64,000 bases of DNA from Candidatus Melainabacteria bacterium (GCA_003151275.1 PLXC01000013.1:24787-88786), one strand, 5' to 3'; positions 14,875-24,482 are shown, numbered from the stretch's first letter. Made by a program: numbers and translations. Notes: generated by a model from the letters alone, not told the origin.

Positions 14875-16071
14875 TTAGGCTACTTCAGCTATGTTGGCAA
14901 TGAGCCGTGCTTCCGACAGCGAGCTGTTCCAAGTTAGTTCTTTTCGTGCTTCCTTGACGGAAGTTCCTGTTCTTTGGCAATAATGAAATACCATAATTGA
15001 TTGATCCATGCTTGCCGTTCCAGTGCGCACTAGATTCAAACAATGCACTGCAACTTTTAACGACTTTAAATCAATTGCTTCGCTGGCTAACAATGCGCGA
15101 GCGAGGTCGTCAGTGAAGGTGGGATAGCTTTCAAGAGCGGCACGTAAGTCTTTGTCTGTGATTTTGCGAGTTCTCTTGAGGAAGTCGATGATGTTCTTTT
15201 TGAACTCGCCGAGTTCTTCCAATACTTTTTCAACAGGAACTTGGTGCGAATGTGCTTGACGCAACAACTCCTGCGCTTGCGCGAAATTTAGTTTTCCGTT
15301 CAAGACCATACTCTGTAGTCGCAGTGCCGCCTTTAATACTAGTGGCGGAACCAGTCCACGTTCGAAGAGTACTTCTCCGATTGGTTTATTCGTCTCAATT
15401 CCTATTTCTGCAGCGCTCAGAACTTCAGTCTCGCTGAGAATGGATGCTTCGCATAACAGTTCGCCTACCTTCGGCATCGCCGTATTCAAGACGACGTTGG
15501 ATTTTCCTAGCGCTTCTAAAACAGATGCATGTGATGACCAAACGATTTTAAAGGCTCGCACAGCCGCGGTCTGCGAAATGCATTTCCCTCTAACGAGCAC
15601 CAAAAGATCAATTGCTGCTTTCAATTGTTTCGCACTCATGGTTTCAGTTAAAACTAAAAGGCGCCCCAAGGTTAGATTGCTTTGCTCAGATTGCGCTATG
15701 AGAGCGTTGATCGGGCCTTCCGACATGACATCGGATTCTATTAATAGATCGGCGAGCTTTCTTCTAGGGGTGTCATCAATCTTTTGTACGATGCTAAAGA
15801 AAGGCAAACATTCCGTGATCGCTTTTTTGAGCACCGGCACGGCCATTTCTTTGGTGATTTCGCCTTGCTTGACCATTTGGGAAGCTTGCAACAGTGAGGT
15901 CAGGTCGCCCTCTCCAAGGTGACCGCTCATTACCAGCGCCCGACCAAATGGAAGACTGTTTTTGTGCGCGAGTATGTGTGCTTGGACTAAAACTTCTCCG
16001 CTCACGAGTCCCGATGAACTAATCAGGTCGGAAGCAATGGAGCTAATTGTCGTATCCGGTCGCATATTCAT
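14875..16071 (-). CDS. Tandem GspE/MshEN-like module protein
   Basis: 398 residues from ATG 16071 behind AGGAG. The chain consists of repeated units of about 60-70 residues with the pattern LG..L...G.L....L..AL..., for example FGRALVMSGHLGEGDLTSLL, LADLLIESDVMSEGPINALI, LGRLLVLTETMSAKQLKAAI, VGELLCEASILSETEVLSAA, IGEVLFERGLVPPLVLKAAL. This is the short helical module at the N-terminus of GspE/PilB/MshE secretion ATPases. At least five or six copies occur here without any ATPase domain. In MshE the module binds c-di-GMP; whether these copies do is unknown, and the RLGxxL-type ligand residues are only partly visible. Related to the C-terminal part of the protein at 1505. Confidence 0.7.
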   Translation of the reverse strand: MNMRPDTTISSIASDLISSSGLVSGEVLVQAHILAHKNSLPFGRALVMSGHLGEGDLTSLLQASQMVKQGEITKEMAVPVLKKAITECLPFFSIVQKIDDTPRRKLADLLIESDVMSEGPINALIAQSEQSNLTLGRLLVLTETMSAKQLKAAIDLLVLVRGKCISQTAAVRAFKIVWSSHASVLEALGKSNVVLNTAMPKVGELLCEASILSETEVLSAAEIGIETNKPIGEVLFERGLVPPLVLKAALRLQSMVLNGKLNFAQAQELLRQAHSHQVPVEKVLEELGEFKKNIIDFLKRTRKITDKDLRAALESYPTFTDDLARALLASEAIDLKSLKVAVHCLNLVRTGTASMDQSIMVFHYCQRTGTSVKEARKELTWNSSLSEARLIANIAEVA

Positions 16072-16258
16072 AGCGACTCCTAAGTTCGGCAGGAGGGCTG
16101 ATTCTCATGCATTTTTGTGAGATGCCGCGGCGAATTGATTCCGCAGCAAAGCGGACCAATCAATATCGGGGGACTGGATGTGCGATACCGCTGGCGGTGC
16201 ATCGCATGCATCTAGTAAATTAGAATCCTTCGACGGGCGGTTACTTCCTCATCGATGA

Positions 16259-16432
16259 CTATAATATGAAACCACGCTCACCTTTAGTCAATACGGGAAA
16301 ATACGTAGTTCCACTTAGTAGAATCATTAAATGTTCAGGAACTCCCAAGTGATTGCTCACGGAGAGCTGCACTCTAACGGCTTCTTTGTTAATCTGGTCA
16401 GCTAATCGAATACTTTCAGAATTATGCGACAT
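16259..16432 (-). CDS. Possible 57-residue protein
   Basis: ATG at 16432 (MSHNSESIRLADQINKEAVR) with GGAGG 12 bases upstream, a little far. A longer in-frame start at 16522 adds a hydrophobic segment but has no ribosome site. The sequence EAVRVQLSVSNHLGVPEHLM looks amphipathic. No family recognised. The gap 16072-16258 upstream of the larger gene holds nothing else that I can see. Confidence 0.35.
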   Translation of the reverse strand: MSHNSESIRLADQINKEAVRVQLSVSNHLGVPEHLMILLSGTTYFPVLTKGERGFIL

Positions 16433-16590
16433 GATTAGGTTTATCCTCCAGGCTTGGATATACGGCACCTTGCGGCGCCAGTAGGGAAGATTTGGGAGTT
16501 GGGCGAGAATGAATATAAGCACATCTTGTGAAACTTCTATGGAGAAGTAAGCAGGTGGATTTCTACCTCTCCGAGGCTCGCAATCTTGGC

Positions 16591-17742
16591 TTATGGCAAT
16601 TTTTGTCGGAAACAGACCTGACGACTCTCATGGTCAAGCCAAACTAATTGCCGTTGAAGCTTTGGATATTCAACTTGAAAGTTCAAACGCATCTTTTTGC
16701 GAGAATGCGGCTTAATTGAGAAGAGATATTCAGTGTTTTCAAAATCAATGTCGACTCCTGTACAGACGGGATTGCGGTTGCCGTTCCCGTCTTCCATGAA
16801 CAAATCAATGGACTTAAGTTCGTGGTCGCTATCGTTGTGCACGACGACGTCCAAACGAAGGATGTGACCGTCAATGCCGTCTTTTAGCAGCTTGGAGCGC
16901 TCGACTTCGACATCTAAACCCTCCAGATTTTGCGATCCGCTTTTCGCCACGGGTTCAACGGCGGCGGGCATCAGCAAATCTGTATCGATCTGCATATTTA
17001 AATTATCGCCAGGCTCAAGCACCGCCTTCTTACCTTTATCCATTAGGGCGAATCCAGTCGCGACCAGCGCGCCGCCTGCTGCGCCTCCGGCGATGTTGTA
17101 GCCATGCATTGCGATCGTATTTTTCATGCCAAAGACTTGATAGGCAATCAAGGCACCGACGACAGCGCCTCCTGCAGCGTGAGCCGCCACTCGTCCCAGT
17201 TCTCGCGCTTTAGATTTCTTGGTCGACTGCACATAGTTGCTCGCGTCAGCCCTGAAGGCGAACCTTCGTCCATCAGGAGTCGTCAAATGATCGAACGATA
17301 TGGATAGTGATCCATCGCGGTGCATACGTTTGGGCATTTCGATTTTGGAGACTTTTCCGTGGAACACCGTTCCTTCGGGAATGACTTTGTTGTCGTCGAC
17401 GTACATGTCTTCGGTTGTCTTGGCGGTGATTTCTTGACCAAGTTCGGCTGGGTATAAGTTTCCGTCCAAATCTCGATCGAAAAGATGCATACCGGTCGTT
17501 GGCACTGAAGCCATCTTCAACTTGATCATGGTTCCCTGCGGAACTACATAATCAACAGATCCCTTCAGAAGCCTGGGCGCTGCAGCAGCACCGTTGGCGG
17601 TAATCGTGGGCTGAGCGGATTTTGGGGCGGTTGTTTGAGCATAAGCGCCGATCGAAGTCGACTGTGCCGTCGATATCACTATCGTCGCAAGCAATACCGC
17701 GCAAGATCTAATTGGCATTGATTGAATATGTCTAAGGTCCAT
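16591..17742 (-). CDS. Exported protein with TrbI-like barrel segment and glycine zipper
   Basis: 383 residues. A signal peptide is visible (SMPIRSCAVLLATIVISTAQ, cleavage near SIGAYAQ). Residues about 60-165 (YVVPQGTMIKLKMASVP, EGTVFHGKVSKIEMPKRMHR, LSISFDHLTTPDGRRFAFRA) have the strand pattern of VirB10/TrbI-like barrels and of S-layer-adjacent proteins that bind the envelope. Residues about 185-235 are Gly/Ala-rich (AAGGAVVGALIAYQVFG, AGGAAGGALVATGFAL), a glycine-zipper hairpin expected to insert in or lie on a membrane. The C-terminal third is a beta domain (VVVHNDSDHELKSIDLFMED). No secretion genes are nearby. ATG 17742 or 17718 may be the start. Confidence 0.6.
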   Translation of the reverse strand: MDLRHIQSMPIRSCAVLLATIVISTAQSTSIGAYAQTTAPKSAQPTITANGAAAAPRLLKGSVDYVVPQGTMIKLKMASVPTTGMHLFDRDLDGNLYPAELGQEITAKTTEDMYVDDNKVIPEGTVFHGKVSKIEMPKRMHRDGSLSISFDHLTTPDGRRFAFRADASNYVQSTKKSKARELGRVAAHAAGGAVVGALIAYQVFGMKNTIAMHGYNIAGGAAGGALVATGFALMDKGKKAVLEPGDNLNMQIDTDLLMPAAVEPVAKSGSQNLEGLDVEVERSKLLKDGIDGHILRLDVVVHNDSDHELKSIDLFMEDGNGNRNPVCTGVDIDFENTEYLFSIKPHSRKKMRLNFQVEYPKLQRQLVWLDHESRQVCFRQKLP

Positions 17743-17873
17743 GAGCGCCTTCTTTGGGACCCCAAGAGTATAAGTGATTCAGGACTTTAGATGTTCTCAA
17801 TGAATTAAAATTTTGGTAGCGGCTATATCGCGGAACCTGTGCGGCTGATGGGACACAGATGAAGGCTGTTTCA

Positions 17874-17976
17874 TTCGAAGTATCGCAAGATGCGTGCGCT
17901 TAGCTCATTCGAAATACGCAAGATATGTGGGCTCCATTTCGTTCGAAGCACGCAAGATTCGTGCGCTCTATTTCGT
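17874..17976. repeat. Three tandem copies of a 34-bp repeat
   Basis: Three units each beginning TTCGAA (17874, 17908, 17942) with the core followed by GCAAGAT and GTG.GCTC, exact period 34, ending TTTCGTTC. They occupy the 275-base gap upstream of the exported protein gene and downstream of the TPR-protease gene. Not a CRISPR array: no conserved repeat/unique spacer pattern. Confidence 0.75.
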
Positions 17977-18017
17977 TCCGTCACCATATTCGGTGACCTA
18001 TTTGGGTACGGGATTGT

Positions 18018-19145
18018 TTAAGGCGAAGTGAACGCTGCCACAGGATAACTTTGGTACAAGCGGGCAATTGTGGATTTATCGCGTCTAGATAGCACTGGCC
18101 AAACAGTTGCCGTATCCACTGTGAAAAACATTACGTCATGATTGTTTGTCGAATGTCCCTGCAGACCCAGAACGTGACCGACTTCGTGCAAGCATGCTTT
18201 CTTCATTTCGTCTTCACTCAATATGCCTTCTGCCAAAATTGGTCTTGTCAAAATTTTGAGAGTCGCGCGCTCAATGAGATTGCCTTTGACGATGATTTTG
18301 GCTGACCCTCGCTCACTTAAAGTGCCGTTCTCAGTGACTTCGCGCGGATCAGATGTCCACGTGCAGAAAATATCCGCGTGCTCTTTGTCCCCAACAATTT
18401 GATAGGTGATTCGACGTCCAGCTGCTTGCGACCAATCATCAAAAGAAGTGATCAATGCTTCTTTAAAAGACTGTTTGAACCCGGTAACTGACTTGCCGTC
18501 GTTTAAGTCACCGTTTTGAATGAAAATTCGGATGGGAAGCTTTTCTTTGGGCCAGCGGTAAGTGCCTTCAGCAGTGATACTCTCCAAATAATCTTCCGCT
18601 TTAGGATCTGAATTTGGTTTTTGATTGGCTGTTTTTAGCGCACTAATGATGTCCGTGATTTGTTGGCGCTGCTGTTCATCGACATTCTCCGACAAGTACG
18701 TTGTGTACCATTTAATCGCATCTGTGTTGGCGCCGATACTTTGATAACAACCGGCCAGATTCAACGTAGCCTCTGGCATATGCGGCGCCAGCTCTAGCGC
18801 CACTTTGAATTCAGCTAGGGCTTTTGGCATGTTCCCGGAGTTTTGATAAGCAAGTCCGAGGTTGCAATGAATGCCGGCTGATTTTGGTGCCAATGCTGCT
18901 GCTTGTTCCAGCAAATCGCGGGCTTGGTAAGCGCGATTTATTTTGAGAAGATGAACAGCCTGGGCGAAAAGCTCTTTGACTTTGGCACTGACGTGCTGGT
19001 CGTCCCGAATCTCGGGCGAGATGTTAGTACCCAGGCTCGCCTTGTTTTGACCCGGCAAGTCCTGTGTGGTTTCAGCCCGCAGTTGAGGGCACGAAAGGAC
19101 CAGACCGGCGATAAAAAGGACGCTCACACCAACGTTTCTGATCAT
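18018..19145 (-). CDS. TPR protein with matrixin-type zinc metalloprotease domain
   Basis: 375 residues from ATG 19145 (MIRNVGVSVLFIAGLVLSCP), a typical signal peptide, with AAGGACC upstream; a longer start at 19211 would hide it. Residues about 55-150 contain three TPR units (SAGIHCNLGLAYQNSGNMPK, LAEFKVALELAPHMPEATLN). Residues about 185-365 are a matrixin/metzincin domain: the zinc site HEVGHVLGLQGH (about 330) and the Met-turn DVMFF follow the usual HExGHxxGxxGH...M order. The enzyme should act outside the cytoplasmic membrane, the TPR part recruiting substrates or partners. All zinc ligands are present, so activity is expected. Confidence 0.8.
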   Translation of the reverse strand: MIRNVGVSVLFIAGLVLSCPQLRAETTQDLPGQNKASLGTNISPEIRDDQHVSAKVKELFAQAVHLLKINRAYQARDLLEQAAALAPKSAGIHCNLGLAYQNSGNMPKALAEFKVALELAPHMPEATLNLAGCYQSIGANTDAIKWYTTYLSENVDEQQRQQITDIISALKTANQKPNSDPKAEDYLESITAEGTYRWPKEKLPIRIFIQNGDLNDGKSVTGFKQSFKEALITSFDDWSQAAGRRITYQIVGDKEHADIFCTWTSDPREVTENGTLSERGSAKIIVKGNLIERATLKILTRPILAEGILSEDEMKKACLHEVGHVLGLQGHSTNNHDVMFFTVDTATVWPVLSRRDKSTIARLYQSYPVAAFTSP

Positions 19146-19322
19146 CTGCTTGTCGGTCCTTGCGTCTGATAACTGCAGTTTATACAACCAGTGGCTAGAT
19201 AATCCCGCCAAAAAGCCTATACCGTGAAGTTTACCGTAAGGATTTGCTATCGTAGATTAGTGGGCATACTAACTCTGGCTGGAGCGGGCCCTGAATTTTA
19301 CTGGCAAATTGAGCTGTAGGTA

Positions 19323-21185
19323 ATGGTCGTCGAACAACATGAGGTAATTACAGAGCGACTCAGCCGCATGATGTCCCAGGAGAATGTAGTTGTTCTCAAG
19401 TATGGGCCGGATTTGCTTGGTGAGTTAACGGGCTTGGCCGCAGGCAAGCACTTATTTGACGCGGTTCTTATCGACGCCTCAGCCTGCGGCTATCTTTTTA
19501 CAGCTGAACTCTTAATCGAAGCCGGGCGTTTGGCAAACGCGCTGCTTGAAGTGCAAGGCGCATTGGTTTTCCTGAAAAAGGACAAAGCAGTGGCCATCGT
19601 CAGGGACACGCTGATGGGTTCGCTAACATTTCATATTTTTGAAAATCACGCCGAATTGTTTGATTATTCTGCGCCCCTGGCTAAGCACGTTCAATCAACA
19701 CTGGGTAAGTCTGGCGGATTAATCGAAGAAAGTACCGATTTGGCTCAACAAGTTTTGATGTCCACGGTGCCGGTATTGACCCATTTAGGCATTAAACTGA
19801 AAGCTGGAATGGACCAGCCACGCAGGCGGAACGCCGTTATTGCTGCGGTAGACAATTACACACCTTTGAGCACCATCAGTCATCGCATCAGCTCCCAAGG
19901 CAAGATGACGACAGAAGAGTTGATGGAAGAGCTGAAGGCGCTTGAACAGAGCCGTGCCATCTATCCGATTTTCAATAAAGTGCCATTCCTAGTAAATTGT
20001 TTTCGCAACCAAACTGCGTTTAGTTTGAAAGACCTGATGCTGGCATCACGTCTGGTTACTCAAGATCAGCTAGACGAGATGTTGTTCGAGTTGCAGAGCA
20101 CTCCAATCAAAGAACGAGTCACCATCGGCCCATTGGCGGTCAAAAAGGGATTCATCAACACCCGACAGTTGGAAATTGCTCTTCAGGATCAAGCTTTTTA
20201 TGGGCAATCCGGCGACTCTGATAAAGTGAAGTTGGTCAAGACTTCCGGCGAAGAGAGCCAGGTTCAGTCGCTCGTAGGGCACCTCGGCACAACCGACCCT
20301 TCGAATTTATTGCAGAATCTGGCCACTAATCGTGAAACCGGAGTGCTTTCGGTTGAATATAAGGACTTGCAGTTCCGCGCTCAATTCGAAGTTGGCAAAT
20401 TGACACACGCCAAAGTCGGCAAAGTAGGTGGCAATTCTTCTGTGATCGAGTTCGCCTCGGCTTGGAAAGAAGGAATTTTTGTTTTTATCCAACGCACACC
20501 ACCACCTGACTTGGCCAAAGAATCATGCAAAGTGACCAAACCGATTGACAAATTGTTGTTGGATGCCGCCTTAGCTAAAGACAACTCTGATGTGTTGTTA
20601 AAAAAATTGCCCAAAGGCATCAACTCTGTTCTTGAAAAGTTGCCTGACGAGAACGAGCTTCTTGAGACTGAATTGGAAGATCCACAGGAGAAGAAACCAG
20701 TTTCCAAAACTGAGATGCTTCGCGCCCAGCGAGTTTGGGCAGCCCTGGATGGCTTGACTTCGCTGTCGACAGCGATTCGCTACATGGGCGATATCACCAC
20801 TTCTGAAATGACACGTGCTGTTGATCTTCTGTTGCACCATGAATTGGTGACAATACCAAAAGTCGATCTGTACGGACCTTTGGACAAGTTTCAGCAGCTT
20901 GTTATGGGAGTCGGCGAGAAAATTAGCGCTGAGAGAAGCTTCGCATTTCTTCGGTTGGCATTAAGAGATGGTATCGGCTATTCGGGCAGAGCAAGGATTT
21001 TCACGATGGGAGCTGGTGGTGAAGTTGGTGTCGATTTAGCCGCAGCCCGCTCGGCACAAACCTCGTTATCGGCGATCATTAAGGACATAGAGAACTGGCA
21101 AGTTAAGTACATCGAATATGTCAGTCAGGAATTGAATCGAGACGTCCTTCTAGCGCTGATTCGCGAGATCCACCAAGCTTCTTGA
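19323..21185 (+). CDS. DUF4388 (PATAN-like) multi-domain protein
   Basis: 620 residues, cytoplasmic. An N-terminal alpha/beta part (LLGELTGLAAGKHLFDAVLI, then DASACGYLFTAELLIEAGRL) looks STAS-like. Residues about 190-305 contain short helical modules of the MshEN kind (FSLKDLMLASRLVTQDQLDE, IGPLAVKKGFINTRQLEIAL). Residues about 318-385 (LVGHLGTTDPSNLLQNLATN, RETGVLSVEYKDLQFRAQFE, GKLTHAKVG) are a DUF4388 domain, common in response regulators of Cyanobacteria, Deltaproteobacteria and Thermus-type bacteria. A C-terminal helical segment follows. A signalling or scaffold role is inferred. ATG at 19323; an upstream GAGCTGTAGGTA serves as weak ribosome site. Confidence 0.65.
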   Translation: MVVEQHEVITERLSRMMSQENVVVLKYGPDLLGELTGLAAGKHLFDAVLIDASACGYLFTAELLIEAGRLANALLEVQGALVFLKKDKAVAIVRDTLMGSLTFHIFENHAELFDYSAPLAKHVQSTLGKSGGLIEESTDLAQQVLMSTVPVLTHLGIKLKAGMDQPRRRNAVIAAVDNYTPLSTISHRISSQGKMTTEELMEELKALEQSRAIYPIFNKVPFLVNCFRNQTAFSLKDLMLASRLVTQDQLDEMLFELQSTPIKERVTIGPLAVKKGFINTRQLEIALQDQAFYGQSGDSDKVKLVKTSGEESQVQSLVGHLGTTDPSNLLQNLATNRETGVLSVEYKDLQFRAQFEVGKLTHAKVGKVGGNSSVIEFASAWKEGIFVFIQRTPPPDLAKESCKVTKPIDKLLLDAALAKDNSDVLLKKLPKGINSVLEKLPDENELLETELEDPQEKKPVSKTEMLRAQRVWAALDGLTSLSTAIRYMGDITTSEMTRAVDLLLHHELVTIPKVDLYGPLDKFQQLVMGVGEKISAERSFAFLRLALRDGIGYSGRARIFTMGAGGEVGVDLAAARSAQTSLSAIIKDIENWQVKYIEYVSQELNRDVLLALIREIHQAS

Positions 21186-21298
21186 CGATTGTTTTCGCCG
21201 TTTGTTTTTGCTGCGCGGACAGGTTAGAACCGTTAAAATTAGCTGAGATCCGCTGGGATATCAAGCTCTTCGGAAGTTAAGTGCAACGGGAGAATGTC

Positions 21299-23269
21299 AT
21301 GTCTTTTATAAAAGACGCAAGTGCGCGAGTGTGGAAAAGTTTAGTCGCATCTAGCTTGTTGATTGTGCCGATATCCGTATATGCTGCCAATCTTCAAGGT
21401 TCGACAATAGCTCAGGCTAATGGGTTTTCGGCGCCAAACAACGTTGGCACGCTGGATTTTTACGGACCGGCAATGCTTGTTCGGCTTGCTGTCGCACAAA
21501 ATCCAAAATGTCCACCGCAGATCCTGACCAAACTGGCCAGCGATCCGTCCGATGAAGTTCGCGAAGCAGTGGCTGCCAACATAAACACCCTCGACGCTGA
21601 TAAGGACCGACTGGCGCGCGATAGCAATGACTTAGTCAGCGAAGCGGTCTTAACTAATCCGGCCGGGGTCGCTCCGACAACGCTGGCCTTTTTAGCCAAT
21701 TCGCGACAACCAAAGATTATCGAGACGTTAGCCGCCAGCCCAAAAACTTCTCCTGAGATTCTATCTAAACTGGCGCAGGGACCCATTCAAACAGAATACT
21801 TGTTACTTTCTTTGGCGCGCAACCCACATTTGCCAGCCGAGCAAATAGTGAGATTGTCGAAAGTAGGAGACCGTTTGGTAAGAACGTTTCTGGCTCGCCA
21901 GTCAAAACTGACTCCGGCTGCTTTAGCGGTATTGGCTCAGGATGGTGATTTGGGCGTTCGCTCATTTGTGGCCCAAAACCCTAACACTCCTCCAGCGTCT
22001 TTAGAACTGCTTTCCAAAGACAACAACGAAGTGGTGCGCGAAGGAGTTGCTCTCAATCGTTCGACGCCATTGACTGCTCTTAAGCGTTTGGCTGTTGATC
22101 CCAGTTGGGAGGTGCGCTTGGAGGTCGCTCAGAGTCCTTTAACGACAAAGGAAGACTCTGCTTTGATAGACGAACTAGTGAATGATAAGCAGATGCGGGT
22201 TCGTTGGGCTTTAGGATCGAACAAGACACTATCGCCAAAGACAATAGAAACCTTGGCCAATGATTCTAATCAACGAGTTCGAGAGGCGATCGCGAGAAAT
22301 CCGAGCACCGCGGCCGATGTCATCGCTAAACTCAACAAGACTAATACAATCGCGATCTCGCAAATTATTGCTGCGAGAATTAGTTTGGCACCGGAGGTCG
22401 TAGCTTTGTTATGTGCGGATGCATCGCCGCTCGTCAGGCACACCCTGGCAGGGAACTCAGCATTGCCTGAACAAGAAGCGAAGAAACTTGTTGTGGACAG
22501 TTCGCCTACGGTGCGTGCGGCTCTGGCTGCTAATTCTTTCAAGCGTGATACTACATCGTCCACTTGGCGCAATGATATTTACTCCAAGTTGGCCGGCGAT
22601 CAAGATCAGAATGTTCGCCAAGCTTTGGCTACAAACCCTACCGTTAGTCCGGCTTTTCTATCGACAATGGTGGCGGATAGTTCAGCTTTCGTGCTTCGCG
22701 CTCTTGCATCCAACCCTTCGAGTTCTGAGCAGGTATTGTTAGCGTTGGCTGAAAGTCCTGATTCTGTTGTTCAGCAAAGACTGCTTAATCGTGGACAAAA
22801 ACCGAGTGAAGCTGTGTTCACACAGTTGGCGCAAGCTAAGGATCCGGCTCTTAAGATGATGCTGGGTTCAACCACCAGAGCTAGTCACGGCGCTCTAGAA
22901 GCATTGGCAAAAGACCGAGATCCGAATGTAAGAGAGGCTGTTGCAGGCAATCCTTACGCAACTGAACCTGTTTTAGCGATTTTGGCCAGTGATGCAAGTG
23001 CAGATGTTAGAGCGGCAGTAGCCAGGAACAAAAACACGCCAATCGCATTGTTGACAAAGCTTTCCACCGATAATGAACTGGTCAGAACGTCTTTGGCAGG
23101 CAATCCAAATCTGCCACCAGAAAGTCTTCTTCAGCTCTCGAAAGATAAGCTGCCCGAAGTGCGGCGAGCGGTTGCCTCTAATCCGTTTGCACCAGCTGCG
23201 GTGCTGACCTCCTTGAGTGATGATAATGAAGTTTGGATAGCGGTGCCAAGTCGGCGCCAATTTAACTGA
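21299..23269 (+). CDS. Large exported LRV-repeat solenoid protein
   Basis: 656 residues from ATG 21299 behind GGGAG. The N-terminus (KSLVASSLLIVPISVYAANL) is a signal peptide. The rest is about 24 repeats of roughly 24 residues with the LRV signature (VR.AVA.NP..P...L..LA.D), such as VREAVAANINTLDADKDRLA, VREAIARNPSTAADVIAKLN, VREAVAGNPYATEPVLAILA. Such a solenoid gives a long curved binding surface, here in the periplasm or at the outer surface. The last repeat ends abruptly (DDNEVWIAVPSRRQFN). The thiolase gene starts eight bases after the stop, with its ribosome site overlapping the stop, so both are on one mRNA despite unrelated roles. Confidence 0.8.
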   Translation: MSFIKDASARVWKSLVASSLLIVPISVYAANLQGSTIAQANGFSAPNNVGTLDFYGPAMLVRLAVAQNPKCPPQILTKLASDPSDEVREAVAANINTLDADKDRLARDSNDLVSEAVLTNPAGVAPTTLAFLANSRQPKIIETLAASPKTSPEILSKLAQGPIQTEYLLLSLARNPHLPAEQIVRLSKVGDRLVRTFLARQSKLTPAALAVLAQDGDLGVRSFVAQNPNTPPASLELLSKDNNEVVREGVALNRSTPLTALKRLAVDPSWEVRLEVAQSPLTTKEDSALIDELVNDKQMRVRWALGSNKTLSPKTIETLANDSNQRVREAIARNPSTAADVIAKLNKTNTIAISQIIAARISLAPEVVALLCADASPLVRHTLAGNSALPEQEAKKLVVDSSPTVRAALAANSFKRDTTSSTWRNDIYSKLAGDQDQNVRQALATNPTVSPAFLSTMVADSSAFVLRALASNPSSSEQVLLALAESPDSVVQQRLLNRGQKPSEAVFTQLAQAKDPALKMMLGSTTRASHGALEALAKDRDPNVREAVAGNPYATEPVLAILASDASADVRAAVARNKNTPIALLTKLSTDNELVRTSLAGNPNLPPESLLQLSKDKLPEVRRAVASNPFAPAAVLTSLSDDNEVWIAVPSRRQFN

Positions 23270-23276
23270 GGTTTCG

Positions 23277-24482
23277 ATGAAGGAAGCTGTAATCATAGAC
23301 GCTGTGCGCACGCCGATCGGACGTTATGCAGGGGCGCTCAAGGATATCCGTCCAGACGACCTGGCGGCCCTTTTAATTGCCGAACTTGTCAAACGAAATT
23401 CGCTCGACCCAAGCAAAGTCGAAGATGTGATTCTCGGTTGCGCAAACCAAGCTGGTGAGGATAACCGCAACGTGGCAAGAATGTCTGCGCTATTGGCCGG
23501 TTTGCCTATCACTGTGCCTGGAGCAACGGTGAACCGCCTATGCGGTTCTGGACTGATGGCCGTCAATGACGCCTGTCGGGCGATTCAAACAGGGAATGGT
23601 GAAGTGTATATCGCCGGCGGTGTTGAGTCGATGACTAGAGCACCATATGTGATGCTGAAGAACGATTCTGCATTTGCTAGAGGCGATCAGAAATTGGTTG
23701 ATACAACCATCGGTTGGCGATTCGTCAATAAAAAGTTATCAGATTTGCACCATCCATATTCGATGGGAGAAACTGCGGAGAATGTGGCAGAACAATTCAA
23801 AGTATCTCGCGAGGAGCAAGATCAGTTCGCTTTTGAGAGTCAACATAAATACGCTGAGGCCGCCAAATCTGGGCGTTTTAAGGATGAAATAATTCCTGTG
23901 CCTTTGCCCCAAAAGAAGGGCAGCACCGAGACTGACTTTTTCTCGGTTGATGAACATGCAAGACCGGACACAAAAATCGAGGATTTAAAGAAGCTGAAAC
24001 CTGCTTTTCGGGAGAATGGCACTGTTACTGCTGGCAACTCGTCAGGAATCAACGACGGCGCCAGTGCTTTGCTGATCATGTCTAGAGACATGGCTAATGA
24101 ACTTGGACTTAAACCGATTGCCAAATTTGTCAGTTCTGCAGTAGCCGGTGTGGATCCATCGATCATGGGCACAGGTCCAATACCCGCCACACGCAAGGCT
24201 GTTGAGCGCGCCGGGCTGAAAATCTCAGACATCGATTTAATCGAACTGAATGAGGCATTTGCAGCCCAAGTCTTAGCCTGCGTCAATGAACTTGGACTAG
24301 ACTCAAAAAAGCTCAATGTCAATGGCGGCGGCATCGCCCTCGGGCATCCTTTGGGAAGCAGTGGTTCTCGGATTCTCGGCACGCTTATCCATGAGATGAA
24401 AAGAAGGGGATCTGCCTACGGTCTGGCCACGATGTGCATCGGAGTAGGCCAGGGTATTGCTACGATTGTGGCGCTCGAATGA
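23277..24482 (+). CDS. Acetyl-CoA acetyltransferase / 3-ketoacyl-CoA thiolase
   Basis: 401 residues, the full length of the family. Catalytic residues are in place: Cys89 in NRLCGSGL, His357 in GIALGHPLGSSG and Cys387 in MCIGVGQG. The segment GCANQAGEDNRNVARMSALL is the form found in PcaF/PaaJ-type enzymes (3-oxoadipyl-CoA thiolase), but no aromatic degradation genes are around, so general acetoacetyl-CoA formation or cleavage is as likely. Cytoplasmic homotetramer by family knowledge. It is encoded directly behind the LRV gene. Confidence 0.9.
   Translation: MKEAVIIDAVRTPIGRYAGALKDIRPDDLAALLIAELVKRNSLDPSKVEDVILGCANQAGEDNRNVARMSALLAGLPITVPGATVNRLCGSGLMAVNDACRAIQTGNGEVYIAGGVESMTRAPYVMLKNDSAFARGDQKLVDTTIGWRFVNKKLSDLHHPYSMGETAENVAEQFKVSREEQDQFAFESQHKYAEAAKSGRFKDEIIPVPLPQKKGSTETDFFSVDEHARPDTKIEDLKKLKPAFRENGTVTAGNSSGINDGASALLIMSRDMANELGLKPIAKFVSSAVAGVDPSIMGTGPIPATRKAVERAGLKISDIDLIELNEAFAAQVLACVNELGLDSKKLNVNGGGIALGHPLGSSGSRILGTLIHEMKRRGSAYGLATMCIGVGQGIATIVALE

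Noticed and set aside
23277..24482. Naming the thiolase pcaF
   Set aside because: The motif resembles PcaF/PaaJ but no aromatic-degradation context exists, so the substrate is left open.
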